From Henningerozyma blattae CBS 6284 (taxonomy: Eukaryota > Ascomycota > Saccharomycetes > Saccharomycetales > Saccharomycetaceae): a stretch of DNA of 64,000 nt. Positions 31,113-39,579 of the stretch are shown here, one piece after another (position 1 is the stretch's first letter; each line of letters opens with the position of its first letter). The notes below the pieces were generated by a model. The model worked only from the letters and a program-made list of their open reading frames with translations, had not been told where the DNA came from and made no database searches. Made by a program: the position numbers and the translations under genes. Where the stretch lies: contig NC_020186.1 in NCBI RefSeq assembly GCF_000315915.1, forward strand, positions 1,550,001-1,614,000, written 5' to 3'.

Positions 31113-31537
31113 TGTTGTAATACGAGACTAACAGGACGAGGATAATGCTTCCGAGTTTAGATGGCACTGAGATCAGTAGTTACATGTTGTATTAGATTAG
31201 ATTATTATATCTCCGCTTGGCCCCTCTATATATCATATATAATAGTATATTGATCTATACAGGCTCCTTATATACTTCTTTGGAGCTGGACAGTTCTGGG
31301 TGCATAGGTACAAGATGCGGTACACTCATTGAAACCTGGGTGTCATTCATACTAATAGATGTCTGAGATAGACTAGAAGTGGGTGCAGATTCAGTGGTTA
31401 CAGTTGATGTTCCATACCTGCTGAGTAGTTGTTTCTCAGCTGTGGTCAGCTGATCTGTCCTCTCTCGAGCATTCTCTTGTACCTATATCTTGTAAGTATT
31501 ACGTGAAAGGCGACGGCGCTTAGACGGTTTTACAACA
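31113..31537 (+). mobile_element. solo LTR, second family (family B), long form
   Basis: 425 bp bounded by TGTTGTAA and TTACAACA, the inverted ends typical of LTRs. Its first ~100 bp and last ~125 bp match the element at 55256-55483 closely (AATACGAGACT, GATCAGTAGTTACA, GTTGTTTCTCAGCTGTGGTC, GTGAAAGGCGACGGC). The central ~200 bp is absent from that copy. No clear target duplication is seen: flanks read AAAAT and AATAA. Confidence 0.75.
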
Positions 31538-31544
31538 AATAACA

Positions 31545-31964
31545 TGTTGTAGACGAGATTGACTTTATACTCATCTACAAGTTGCTAACTAGAAATTATA
31601 CATAACACTGAGCAACTGCTAGTTGCATACCTGTGAATATCGGTTCGATGCATAATCTCTACTAGTTAGCCAGCATTACTTAAACTGGGCACTCCTACCC
31701 TTGTAAGTAAGTTTACAAACAGTCCAATTAAAGTAAAATGGGAAAGCTGGTGTTGACCTTTGAAAAGTATTTAAAGGCCAGCTTTTCCAGACTTAAGACA
31801 TAAATTTATAGTTCTTTCATATAGTTATTTAGTTTAAAAAGAACAACAATTATATTCGTAAGTTCGAACTATTAACTGGTGTTAAGTTAATAAGATTGTT
31901 AAGTTTAGTTTTGGTAATTACTATTTAAGTGTATTGTACTCCTAAGTTGGTTTACAATACAACA
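31545..31964 (+). mobile_element. solo LTR, Ty3-like family A, abutting tRNA-Asp
   Basis: 420 bp bounded by TGTTGTAG and ATACAACA. Similar to the 3' LTR of the Ty3-like element at 54562 (ACGAGAT, CTTATACTCATCTACAAG, GAGCAACTGCTRGTTGCATAC, CGATGCATAAT). It ends 12 bp before tRNA-Asp, the place Ty3 elements choose, just upstream of Pol III start sites. Only 7 bp separate it from the family-B LTR. Confidence 0.85.
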
Positions 31965-31976
31965 ACAAGAAAACCA

Positions 31977-32048
31977 TCCCCGATAGTTTAATGGTTAGAA
32001 TGGGCGCTTGTCGCGTGCCAGATCGGGGTTCAATTCCCCGTCGAGGAG
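31977..32048 (+). tRNA. tRNA-Asp (GUC)
   Basis: 72 bp, no intron. Anticodon loop TTGTCGC with stem GGCGC/GTGCC; A box TAGTTTAATGG and B box GGTTCAATTCC present; T stem CGGGG/CCCCG perfect. It is close to the S. cerevisiae tRNA-Asp, but the acceptor stem TCCCCGA / TCGAGGA contains a C4-A69 mismatch. A T6 terminator follows within 3 bp of the discriminator base. Decodes GAC/GAU if functional. Confidence 0.93.
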
Positions 32049-32080
32049 ATTTTTTGCCAAAATTTTGTCGAATCACGTGA
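32049..32080 (+). promoter_or_regulatory. tRNA-Asp terminator and downstream TCACGTGA element
   Basis: T6 at 32050-32055 terminates Pol III. TCACGTGA at 32073-32080 follows after a C/A-rich spacer. The same arrangement follows tRNA-Trp and, with CATGTG, tRNA-Val. Confidence 0.5.
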
Positions 32081-33000
32081 CAGTATCAGGTTACGGCGGT
32101 ATGAAACTGCTTAAATATTTGGTCACCAAACTAATTAAATTCTGAATACACAGCTAATAATATCACTAATTTATAAATACTTTTCTCTTTAGTTCAAATA
32201 TATCATAGCAGAAATTATTAGAAGCCTTCTATGGTAGAAATAATTGTATATATGTATTCACTACAAATTGCTTCAAAAACGATGTCTTGCTAAAATTTTA
32301 TGGTATGGGTAACAATAATAAATAGCCTATATTGTGTTAAAATTGAGTATTAAAAGTATTATGACATATACCGGGTTAGCGGGAATGTTGTTAAATTTGG
32401 AATTGTTTATGCAGTTTGTAATATATAATATATAGAAAGTAAGCAGGATGAATTGAATGCTTCTAATATGTCACACTTGGTTTTTTTAAGTTTGGGCTGA
32501 TAAGATTTTTGGAGCTAATAATGAATGAGATATGACAAAATGCCTAACCTAAGCTGTTTGGAGTATGTTTGAAACCATTCTAGTCTGTTTACTATATTTG
32601 TATCAAAGAGTGAATTATTTTCCTGTATATTTTTGTTAAGCCTAATATTTTTAATTCCTAGAAGAAACTAAATTACTTTTTAAGGGAAAAATTAATCAAA
32701 AAAATGTTGTAAGTTCTTTTACATAGTTGATACAAACCTTTATGTAATTGTTAGGAAATGTTTTATATGAAATAGGTTTTATTTAAGAACTGCAAATTTT
32801 ACAAATTGGTAAATCAAGCAAAGTAAGTTTTAAGTATGAGTAAGTAATTGGTTTATGTTAGAAGGTATTTAAGTATTATTTATACTTGAAAAAAATAATT
32901 CGTGCTAATGTATTTTAAAAAATTGATAAATATTTATAATGGAGAATACATCTCTAATAGAATATCAATTAAGGTTGTTTTTGATTCAAAAAATAGCAAA
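32081..33000. other. intergenic between tRNA-Asp and the dehydrogenase gene
   Basis: About 0.9 kb of AT-rich sequence with no frame, RNA gene or repeat that I can support. Confidence 0.45.
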
Positions 33001-34017
33001 TTATTTGTAGTTTTCAATTAAGGAATCTACCAACTCCCAAAACTTTAAATCTGTCCCATTCTGTAAAGCAGCTTGAATATCTTCTCTTGGTAATCCAACT
33101 TCACCAAACGGTAAGATATAGGCACCCTGACTAGAGGTAGTCAATTCGGGGGATAATGCAGAGTATAATTCAGTGTATGCACCATAAATTGTGTCAGTAC
33201 ATGCCAACTTGATTGCATTTCTAAGTAACCATGGCCAATCTTTCTGGATATTTGTCCCAAAATTTCCAGGATAACATGATACTGACACACATCCAATTTC
33301 ATCTACTGCCTGTTTATTTGTTGTGGCCCATGCCTTTGCCTGAAGAATATTACCTGCTTTTGATTGGCCATAAGATTGTGATACAAATGGTCTTTCATCG
33401 ATTGGTATCCCTTTAAATGAAGGATTTTCCCAATTTATCCCATATTTAGGGAATGCAAATAAATGGCCAGCTGAACTCACCCAAACGACTCTTTTCAATG
33501 AATCATCTTTCTTTAGAAATAGAGGATCTAAATATGATTGTAATAACTGCGGAGCCATAGTATTGACCTGGAAAATATCTTCATGGCCTTGTACGGTAGT
33601 ACCTTTATTTTCATTTGGCATAATACCTGCATTATGAATGATGATATTTAATGGGTCATTGCCTAATACTGTTTTAATTTGGTGAGCTACTGGTTTAATT
33701 GTTGCTAAATCATTATAATCATTTCCACCGATGACACTAATTTTACCTTTTGATAAGGGGAAGTCTTTTAGTATCTGATCTCGAGCTTTTTCACCATTTG
33801 ATGTAGTTCTCACTACTGCAATAATGTTACAGTTTTTGGAAAATAGTAGACAAATAGCTTTATAACCAATCCCTTGGTTAGACCCTGTTACAAGTGCAGT
33901 CTTACCTGTTAAATCAGGGTAGTCATCTGGTAAATATTTTGGTTTATTTGGCCAACAACCATAATAAACATCAGATATAATTTTTAATGTAGAAAATGAA
34001 GGAGCGGGTTCTGTCAT
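33001..34017 (-). CDS. short-chain dehydrogenase/reductase (YKL107W / retinol-dehydrogenase-like)
   Basis: A 338-residue classical SDR with a Rossmann fold. The cofactor-binding motif TGSNQGIG is at about residues 44-51, the NAG motif in IIHNAGIM at about 125-132, the catalytic Ser in WVSSAGHLF at about 180 and the catalytic YxxxK in SYGQSKAGN at about 215-223. The N-terminus before the fold (about 38 residues) lacks a signal peptide. The layout resembles the fungal group of WWOX/retinol-dehydrogenase-like SDRs that includes S. cerevisiae YKL107W; the substrate cannot be told from sequence. It stands alone in a gene-poor region next to transposon relics. Confidence 0.85.
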   Translation of the reverse strand: MTEPAPSFSTLKIISDVYYGCWPNKPKYLPDDYPDLTGKTALVTGSNQGIGYKAICLLFSKNCNIIAVVRTTSNGEKARDQILKDFPLSKGKISVIGGNDYNDLATIKPVAHQIKTVLGNDPLNIIIHNAGIMPNENKGTTVQGHEDIFQVNTMAPQLLQSYLDPLFLKKDDSLKRVVWVSSAGHLFAFPKYGINWENPSFKGIPIDERPFVSQSYGQSKAGNILQAKAWATTNKQAVDEIGCVSVSCYPGNFGTNIQKDWPWLLRNAIKLACTDTIYGAYTELYSALSPELTTSSQGAYILPFGEVGLPREDIQAALQNGTDLKFWELVDSLIENYK

Positions 34018-34790
34018 CTTTAAAATTTGAAATTGAAAAATTATTTGAGTTTTAATATAAAATAAAATTGGATGACAATATATTTACTTCTAGAAAATAG
34101 TTGTTTATATCGAATAAGGGGTATTGAAAGATACTTTAATTCAAAAAAAGTAAAAAAGACAATAAAAAAATGAAGCGCTCTCTTCTTTCCAAACTCTAAA
34201 AACAACTCTACCAATTTTTAATGGTATTCCCCAAAATACCAGATAATTGAAATTATGATACAAAAAAGTTAACCATTAAGAAAAGAAATTGGTTTTTCTT
34301 TTAATTTCCTGTCCTTTTAAATCCTAAACTTCAAAAAGATTCTGATATTGAGTTTAAATTTTCAAGATAAAGAGAAATCTTTAATAATTGATTTTCTTAT
34401 CAATATTTCAATGTCTATAGCAGATCGTAAATAATTTTGGTTTACTCTAAAAATGATACTTTTTATTTATTTGTTTACTTATTTTCCGTAATTTAAGTGA
34501 TATATTAGATGTCCTAAAAAGTTTCTATAATTGGTTCTACAGTGAATTCTTTGAAAATACGGAGAAGTTATCAAGTCTTTGGTATTCCCGTGTGAAACTT
34601 AAAATCCGTCTGGTATCAATAGTATGATTTAAGGTGCCAATAACAACAAAAAGAAAGTTTAAGACTCGACATTGTAATGATAGTAAAATTAATATTATGC
34701 AAAATTGCTTTTTAAACAGCACGTATATGTAGATATAGAAGTCAACTGTGATCACTGCTTTAAAATTTTGTATTTTGAGTTTTAATTGTT
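34018..34790. other. intergenic, dehydrogenase promoter side
   Basis: 773 bp of AT-rich DNA. A 72-codon frame at 34537-34755 is Ile/Phe/Leu-rich and unsupported. Confidence 0.45.
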
Positions 34791-35171
34791 TTATTTATCA
34801 ATTATCTCTGTGTACGTAAACTCTTTTTTAAAAACGTTCATATTATGAATAATTTTTTTTATAGATTTCAAACTTTTTTTAAATCTAGTTTTATTATGTA
34901 TCTTTCTACAAATCCTTAATTTGGGGAAGATGCTATTTTTGTGGCTTTTTCTCTCATCTCTCCAGAAGTAGTCAGAATGAAGATCAAAGGTTTCGTCCGT
35001 TTTGATAGAGTCTTCTGTTTGATTAATTTTGTCATTCTTCTCTTGATCCAAGGAATTACTGCTATTTAATGAAGAAAGAAGAGAACATACTTCAGAATAT
35101 GATAAAAATTCAGATTGGCGTGAATTAGCCTGCCATAGGGTACTAAAGACAACCTTATTTTCAGGTGACAT
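34791..35171 (-). CDS. orphan small protein, 126 residues
   Basis: Starts MSPENKVVFSTLWQAN and ends KEFTYTEIIDK. The N-terminal 45 residues have ordinary globular composition; the middle is acidic (about 44-66) and the last 50 residues are strongly basic (KLRICRKIHNK, RFKKSLKSIKKIIHN). No membrane span or domain that I recognise. The balanced composition and single clean ATG make it more credible than other short frames here, but it could be chance or a decayed gene. It lies between the dehydrogenase and a gag relic. Confidence 0.4.
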   Translation of the reverse strand: MSPENKVVFSTLWQANSRQSEFLSYSEVCSLLSSLNSSNSLDQEKNDKINQTEDSIKTDETFDLHSDYFWRDERKSHKNSIFPKLRICRKIHNKTRFKKSLKSIKKIIHNMNVFKKEFTYTEIIDK

Positions 35172-36856
35172 TAAAATTACTTTTGTTAAATAATTTTTAA
35201 GCTTGAAAAAAAAAAGTTTATAGTATCTTGGGCATTAGGAAATTGCTCGACTTTTATAATATATGTTTTTATATAAATGATTGTATATTTAACAAAAAGA
35301 CCTGTTTTGGACTTTTTATACAGTGATACCTACTTTAAAAAAATTTTCCTTATATAAATAAATATAATATTTACGATATATTTTGTGTCTTTAAAAAAAA
35401 AAGTTTAAAAGCTTTTACGTCACTTTTCCTTTCTTAAAATTTAACACAAAAATAAAATAATAATTTTTAAATTTAGTTCCTTAAAAAAAAGATAAAAGAA
35501 ATTATGAATAATCAATAAAGATTTTCACTTTTCTCATGCATTCAAACAATTGTATTTATTTTGTTACTTTTATTCTATGAATTTTTTAGTTATCTCGCAT
35601 ATATATCTTTATGTATTGACATAGCTGACGTCATTATAGTCAGAAATAACAATCAAGTAAATGAAGCAGATTGAACCGTTTTACTAATCTATAATACATG
35701 ATATTCAAGAAAGGATTAGATGATTCTGAGGGGTTTTTTTCAATTTTTTTCAATTTTTTCGATTTTTTTATAAGTATTTATAATTTGTTTGAAATATGAT
35801 CATAAAACTAAAAAAAGTTGCAAAACTTAGCAAATAAACAAATGTCTTACGAATATTTCAAATCATTACTTGATTGGATATAATTTAATAAAACTTGGTG
35901 TAAATCAATAAGATTGCCTCCGAGGTTGCTTCATGGGACCACTATTCCTTGTCTCTCTTATCAGGGTGTGTAATCAAGCACTCATTGGACTGGTGGCCCC
36001 CATTCTTACAAAATGAGCACAAGGTTCTCTTCATCTTATGTGAGGAAGGCTGAATGCCAGAGCTCCGAATATTATTTAATGAATTTAGAATTTTAAGTAA
36101 GAGGTATGATCCCTGATTTCTAGTTGGTGAATAAGTAACGAGTTGTTAAGTATTGGTTCAGCTTACTCTCTTATTTAGTCAAAAATAGCTTTATGAAAGA
36201 TTATTAAAGTTATAAGACAATGTGTTTATATTTAAACATTCGTGGCACTTAGCGACATAACTACGCCTTAATATAAGTCAATAAGTAAATACGAATCACA
36301 TTAATATCCATATACTACCATAAATACTCTTTCTATTAAATACTTTAAGCAATGTAAAGAGAATAAATGCGTCACTAAATGTCGTACATTAGATAAAAAT
36401 AATTTAAACCAATTACCTACATAGCCAGAAAGGTAATTAATTTCGAATAATTGCTTATATTTAATAGTAAAATATTATGTTGTTGAATTAATTTTTCTTA
36501 CATTATACTATAAATACAACATATCTAGAAAACCATATAAATCATTATATACTTGAAAGTTAATCTTAAAAAAATCTCATTTTAACAAAAATTATTACAT
36601 TATAAACAAATATAACATAATTGTAATTGATTAAAATTTATTGTAGTTTTACCACTGATAGTAAAGCAGAGGTATAAGAACTGCACATACCTAGAGTGGG
36701 TCAAAATGAGATCTGTTAAGAAAAAGTTTTACTAAATTTGAAAACAAATAATATTAATCTTTGAAAAATACTCGAAGGATAGGGTTATGAAAATTTAAGA
36801 TAAGAAGTATAAAAAAATTTAAAATATTATTATTGGAAAATAAAACTTTAAATTAT
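35172..36856. other. gene-poor region containing a gag relic
   Basis: 1.7 kb, very AT-rich. Apart from the zinc-knuckle relic at 35942-36150 (listed separately) I see no gene, tRNA or LTR. Confidence 0.5.
35942..36150 (-). pseudogene. relic of a Ty3-like gag: nucleocapsid zinc knuckle
   Basis: On the minus strand a frame of about 65 codons, open between a TAA and a TAG, includes a perfect CX2CX4HX4C zinc knuckle (CSFCKNGGHQSNEC) at 36019-35978, preceded by basic residues (HKMKRTL). Such knuckles end Gag proteins of Ty3/gypsy elements. It has no start codon, no upstream capsid region and no following protease or reverse transcriptase in the neighbourhood, so it is an isolated fragment. It is more GC-rich than its surroundings. 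Confidence 0.65.
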
Positions 36857-37216
36857 TTATTCGTTGGCAACGATAACTTCGACATCTACACCAGGTTCAA
36901 TGGTGATTTGAGTAATTCTCTTGACAATGTTAACTGGAGCTTGTAAGTCAATGTATCTCTTGTGAATTCTCATTTCATAAGTGTCCCAAGTTTTAGAACC
37001 TTCACCATTTGGAGTCTTTCTGGTGGAGATCTTTAAGACCTTGGTTGGTAATCTGACTGGACCCTTCTTGTATAAGTTGTGTTGTTCAACATTGTTGACA
37101 ATGTTGGTACAAACAGATTCCAATTGCTTAACCTTGGTGGAGGTCAAGGTGATTCTCATCTTTAGAATCTTTGGAGCTTCAACTTCTTCAACGTTTTCTT
37201 TTTTAAAGTCAGACAT
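36857..37216 (-). CDS. RPS20: 40S ribosomal protein uS10 (Rps20)
   Basis: A 119-residue cytosolic small-subunit protein, uS10 family, located in the 40S head. Conserved blocks are plain: [48 protein letters not shown] and [20 protein letters not shown]. Only the N-terminal ~15 residues differ from other yeasts. No intron, as in S. cerevisiae. Codons are strongly biased (e.g. AGA, TTG, GGT), fitting high expression. RPS20 and a PTM1-family gene (YHL015W, YHL017W) are also near each other in S. cerevisiae. Confidence 0.98.
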   Translation of the reverse strand: MSDFKKENVEEVEAPKILKMRITLTSTKVKQLESVCTNIVNNVEQHNLYKKGPVRLPTKVLKISTRKTPNGEGSKTWDTYEMRIHKRYIDLQAPVNIVKRITQITIEPGVDVEVIVANE

Positions 37217-38031
37217 TGTAGTTATACCTTTTTTGTTCTTTGGCCTTCTGAAAAGAGCTTAAAACAAAAACATCATAAATTTAACTTAATTTAAATATAC
37301 TAACTTCTATATAACCTTAACGGTAGTATTATTGAAAAATCTGATATATTGAAAATTCATCAGCTCAAACTTTCGATACTCATCATCATAGTCATTGAAT
37401 GAGAAACGCTAATGAAAAATTATTTGGGAAACGCGGAACGGAAAGCAACCCTATCACGTGATAACTTGAAAAACTTAAGAAATGTTAAATATTTTCGAAA
37501 TATTTATTTTTATTTTTTATTTTCTGATAATGTTCGGATGTTAAACAGGGATAGGTCTTCAAATCTCATGACGGTAAATATAAAAGAAAAAAAAAATTAA
37601 AACAGAAACATGCAAGAAAACAATGTGTATGTAAAATTAAAATGATTAAATAAGAGGAAGTAATAATAATAATAATAAAAAATTATATAAAGAGAAGAAA
37701 AGAAAATAAAAAGAAGTAGCAAAAAAAGAACGATTTTGAGTTTAATTGCAAATAAAAAAATATAACAAATAATTGAAGTGGAAGAAACATCTTGCCTTGG
37801 CAATATCAGTGTATTGAATATAGAATATATATAACAAACAGTTTGCTGTGTTATTCACCTGATAATTTTCATTTACGCTTCCATTCTTTTAATTAACTTA
37901 TTTATTTTCTTTTTTTTTTTCAAGCTCTTTGTTCATCTTATTTCAAAAATAAAAAAAACAAATGAAATATTATTTCACTTTTTTCTTTTTTTTGCGTTTT
38001 AATATCTTGTAAATTTGTTGTTAAACTAAAC
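37217..38031. promoter_or_regulatory. RPS20 promoter region and PTM1-family 3' end
   Basis: 815 bp. The pair AACCCTA (37447-37453) and ATCACGTGAT around CACGTG (37455-37460), about 235 bp before the RPS20 start, is the most conserved-looking regulatory block. I find no Rap1-type ACACCCA site nearby. Beyond 37,560 the DNA is A/T homopolymer-rich. Confidence 0.5.
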
Positions 38032-39579
38032 CTATGCAGTAGGTTGTTTAGCAGGTTTATTTTGTTCATCAGTTTCATGTTCTTCTTCAGAGAAATTTAA
38101 ATCCAAGTCGTCATCATCATGTCTTAAATCAGCGTCTGCTACTTCACCTAATGATTGTAAATCATCTAAATCGAAATCAGCAACGTTTTCTGGGTCTGTT
38201 GGTAATTGTTGAGAAGATGCCAACATGTATGAAGTAGAAGTTGGTCTCCAGATGAAGGATAAAGTTACAAAGACACCGAAATAAACCAAAGTTGGCCAGA
38301 AATCAGTGTAAAAGAATCTCGTTCTCCAATGTTGTTCCACCATATCGATTGAATTTGTACCGACGTAAATGAATGAAGAAACTAAAAGACCAGCTAAGAT
38401 AATTAACAAAGAAGCGTAAATGATGGTCAAAACTTTTTGGTACATCCCCATCTTAACGATTTGTCTTTGTTCCTTTAGGTAAATGACAGTCTTTGTCATC
38501 GATCTTAAAATCATGTAATAGTAGGCAAATAAAGATAGAGCCATTGGAATCAAAGTGATTAATAATAGATAGGAAGTCTTTTCTGGATCTTGCAAATAAC
38601 TTTGAATCAAGAAGGCTACTGTTAGGACATATGATACGCATGCATAAATTTGGCAACGTCTCATCAAAGTTTTATTCAATTTAGGGAATACGATACCGTA
38701 ACCTAAAGCAATAATCAATAATAGGAAGAATGAGAAGGAAACTTTACCGGCAGTCAAGATAGAGAGGAAGACCATGTATACTTTGATTCCAGGACTATCA
38801 CCTTTTTCATTCTTGATATCATAATAGGCCCAAATAAAAATAGTTTCAGCGGTTAGAAAGACAAAGAAAGCCAAAATATATTTTTGTAATGGTAATAATT
38901 CATGCTTATGTTTCCAGAATGCAAAGGAATATAAAGCCATTGCCACAACGTAAGCAATAGCTAACAAACCGTAAAGGGGCAATTTATTAATTTCAGCACC
39001 AGCTAATTTACCGTAGGCATTTCTGAAATTAACTACTGCTTTATATTCAGTAGATTCATATTTGGAAACAGTGGCAATACAATAGTAACCAGTCTTGGTA
39101 ATTGGATATTTACTATCATGTAACCCTAGATTCTTTTGTGAAAATGTCATAATTGGATGAGCTAAAGTTCTATTGGTGCCAGTGAAAGGATCATAAACTA
39201 CATCTTGAATCAAATATTGATCCAATTGTTCACTTGTACAAAGTCCTGAATCGACAGCAAATTCATCACAGATATAATAAATCTCACCATCTGGTAATTC
39301 AATACCGATATGCTCAAAATCTTGGAAATCAAAAATGGCTACAATGACACCTGAATCATTTTCATTTTCTGAATTGAATTTTTTCAAATTGAATGAGATA
39401 AAGGGGTCGACTTTCCCACTCCAATCTTCTTTGGAGTACATCCCAGAACATGTTCTATAATGGTGTTGAGTTAATGTTTCTTTATTGGCCTTCACCATTA
39501 CCTCCTTATTAAAGGATAATAAGAAGATAAATGCTAGGACGCAATTGAAGATAGACCTAGTTATATTTCTATTGAGCAT
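38032..39579 (-). CDS. PTM1: Ptm1/YHL017W-family Golgi seven-span membrane protein (GOST family)
   Basis: A 515-residue polytopic protein of the Lung7TM/GOST family, found in the Golgi and endosomes and implicated in trafficking; biochemical activity unknown. A signal peptide covers about residues 1-30. A lumenal domain follows (about 31-200) with cysteines in [22 protein letters not shown] and GYYCIA that could form disulfides. Seven membrane spans run from about 205 ([21 protein letters not shown]) to about 440 ([18 protein letters not shown]). The C-terminal cytosolic tail is strongly acidic ([19 protein letters not shown]). Its neighbours RPS20 (as for YHL017W) and NFU1 (as for PTM1, YKL039W) point to the ancestral single locus of the two paralogues. 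Confidence 0.9.
   Translation of the reverse strand: MLNRNITRSIFNCVLAFIFLLSFNKEVMVKANKETLTQHHYRTCSGMYSKEDWSGKVDPFISFNLKKFNSENENDSGVIVAIFDFQDFEHIGIELPDGEIYYICDEFAVDSGLCTSEQLDQYLIQDVVYDPFTGTNRTLAHPIMTFSQKNLGLHDSKYPITKTGYYCIATVSKYESTEYKAVVNFRNAYGKLAGAEINKLPLYGLLAIAYVVAMALYSFAFWKHKHELLPLQKYILAFFVFLTAETIFIWAYYDIKNEKGDSPGIKVYMVFLSILTAGKVSFSFFLLLIIALGYGIVFPKLNKTLMRRCQIYACVSYVLTVAFLIQSYLQDPEKTSYLLLITLIPMALSLFAYYYMILRSMTKTVIYLKEQRQIVKMGMYQKVLTIIYASLLIILAGLLVSSFIYVGTNSIDMVEQHWRTRFFYTDFWPTLVYFGVFVTLSFIWRPTSTSYMLASSQQLPTDPENVADFDLDDLQSLGEVADADLRHDDDDLDLNFSEEEHETDEQNKPAKQPTA

Noticed and set aside
37453..37540. Possible centromere: ATCACGTGAT (CDEI-like) followed by about 75 bp of AT-rich DNA and TTCGG
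   Set aside because: A point centromere needs the CCGAA of CDEIII on the same strand as RTCACRTG. Here it is on the opposite strand and the rest of the CDEIII consensus is missing. The CACGTG fits the RPS20 promoter better.
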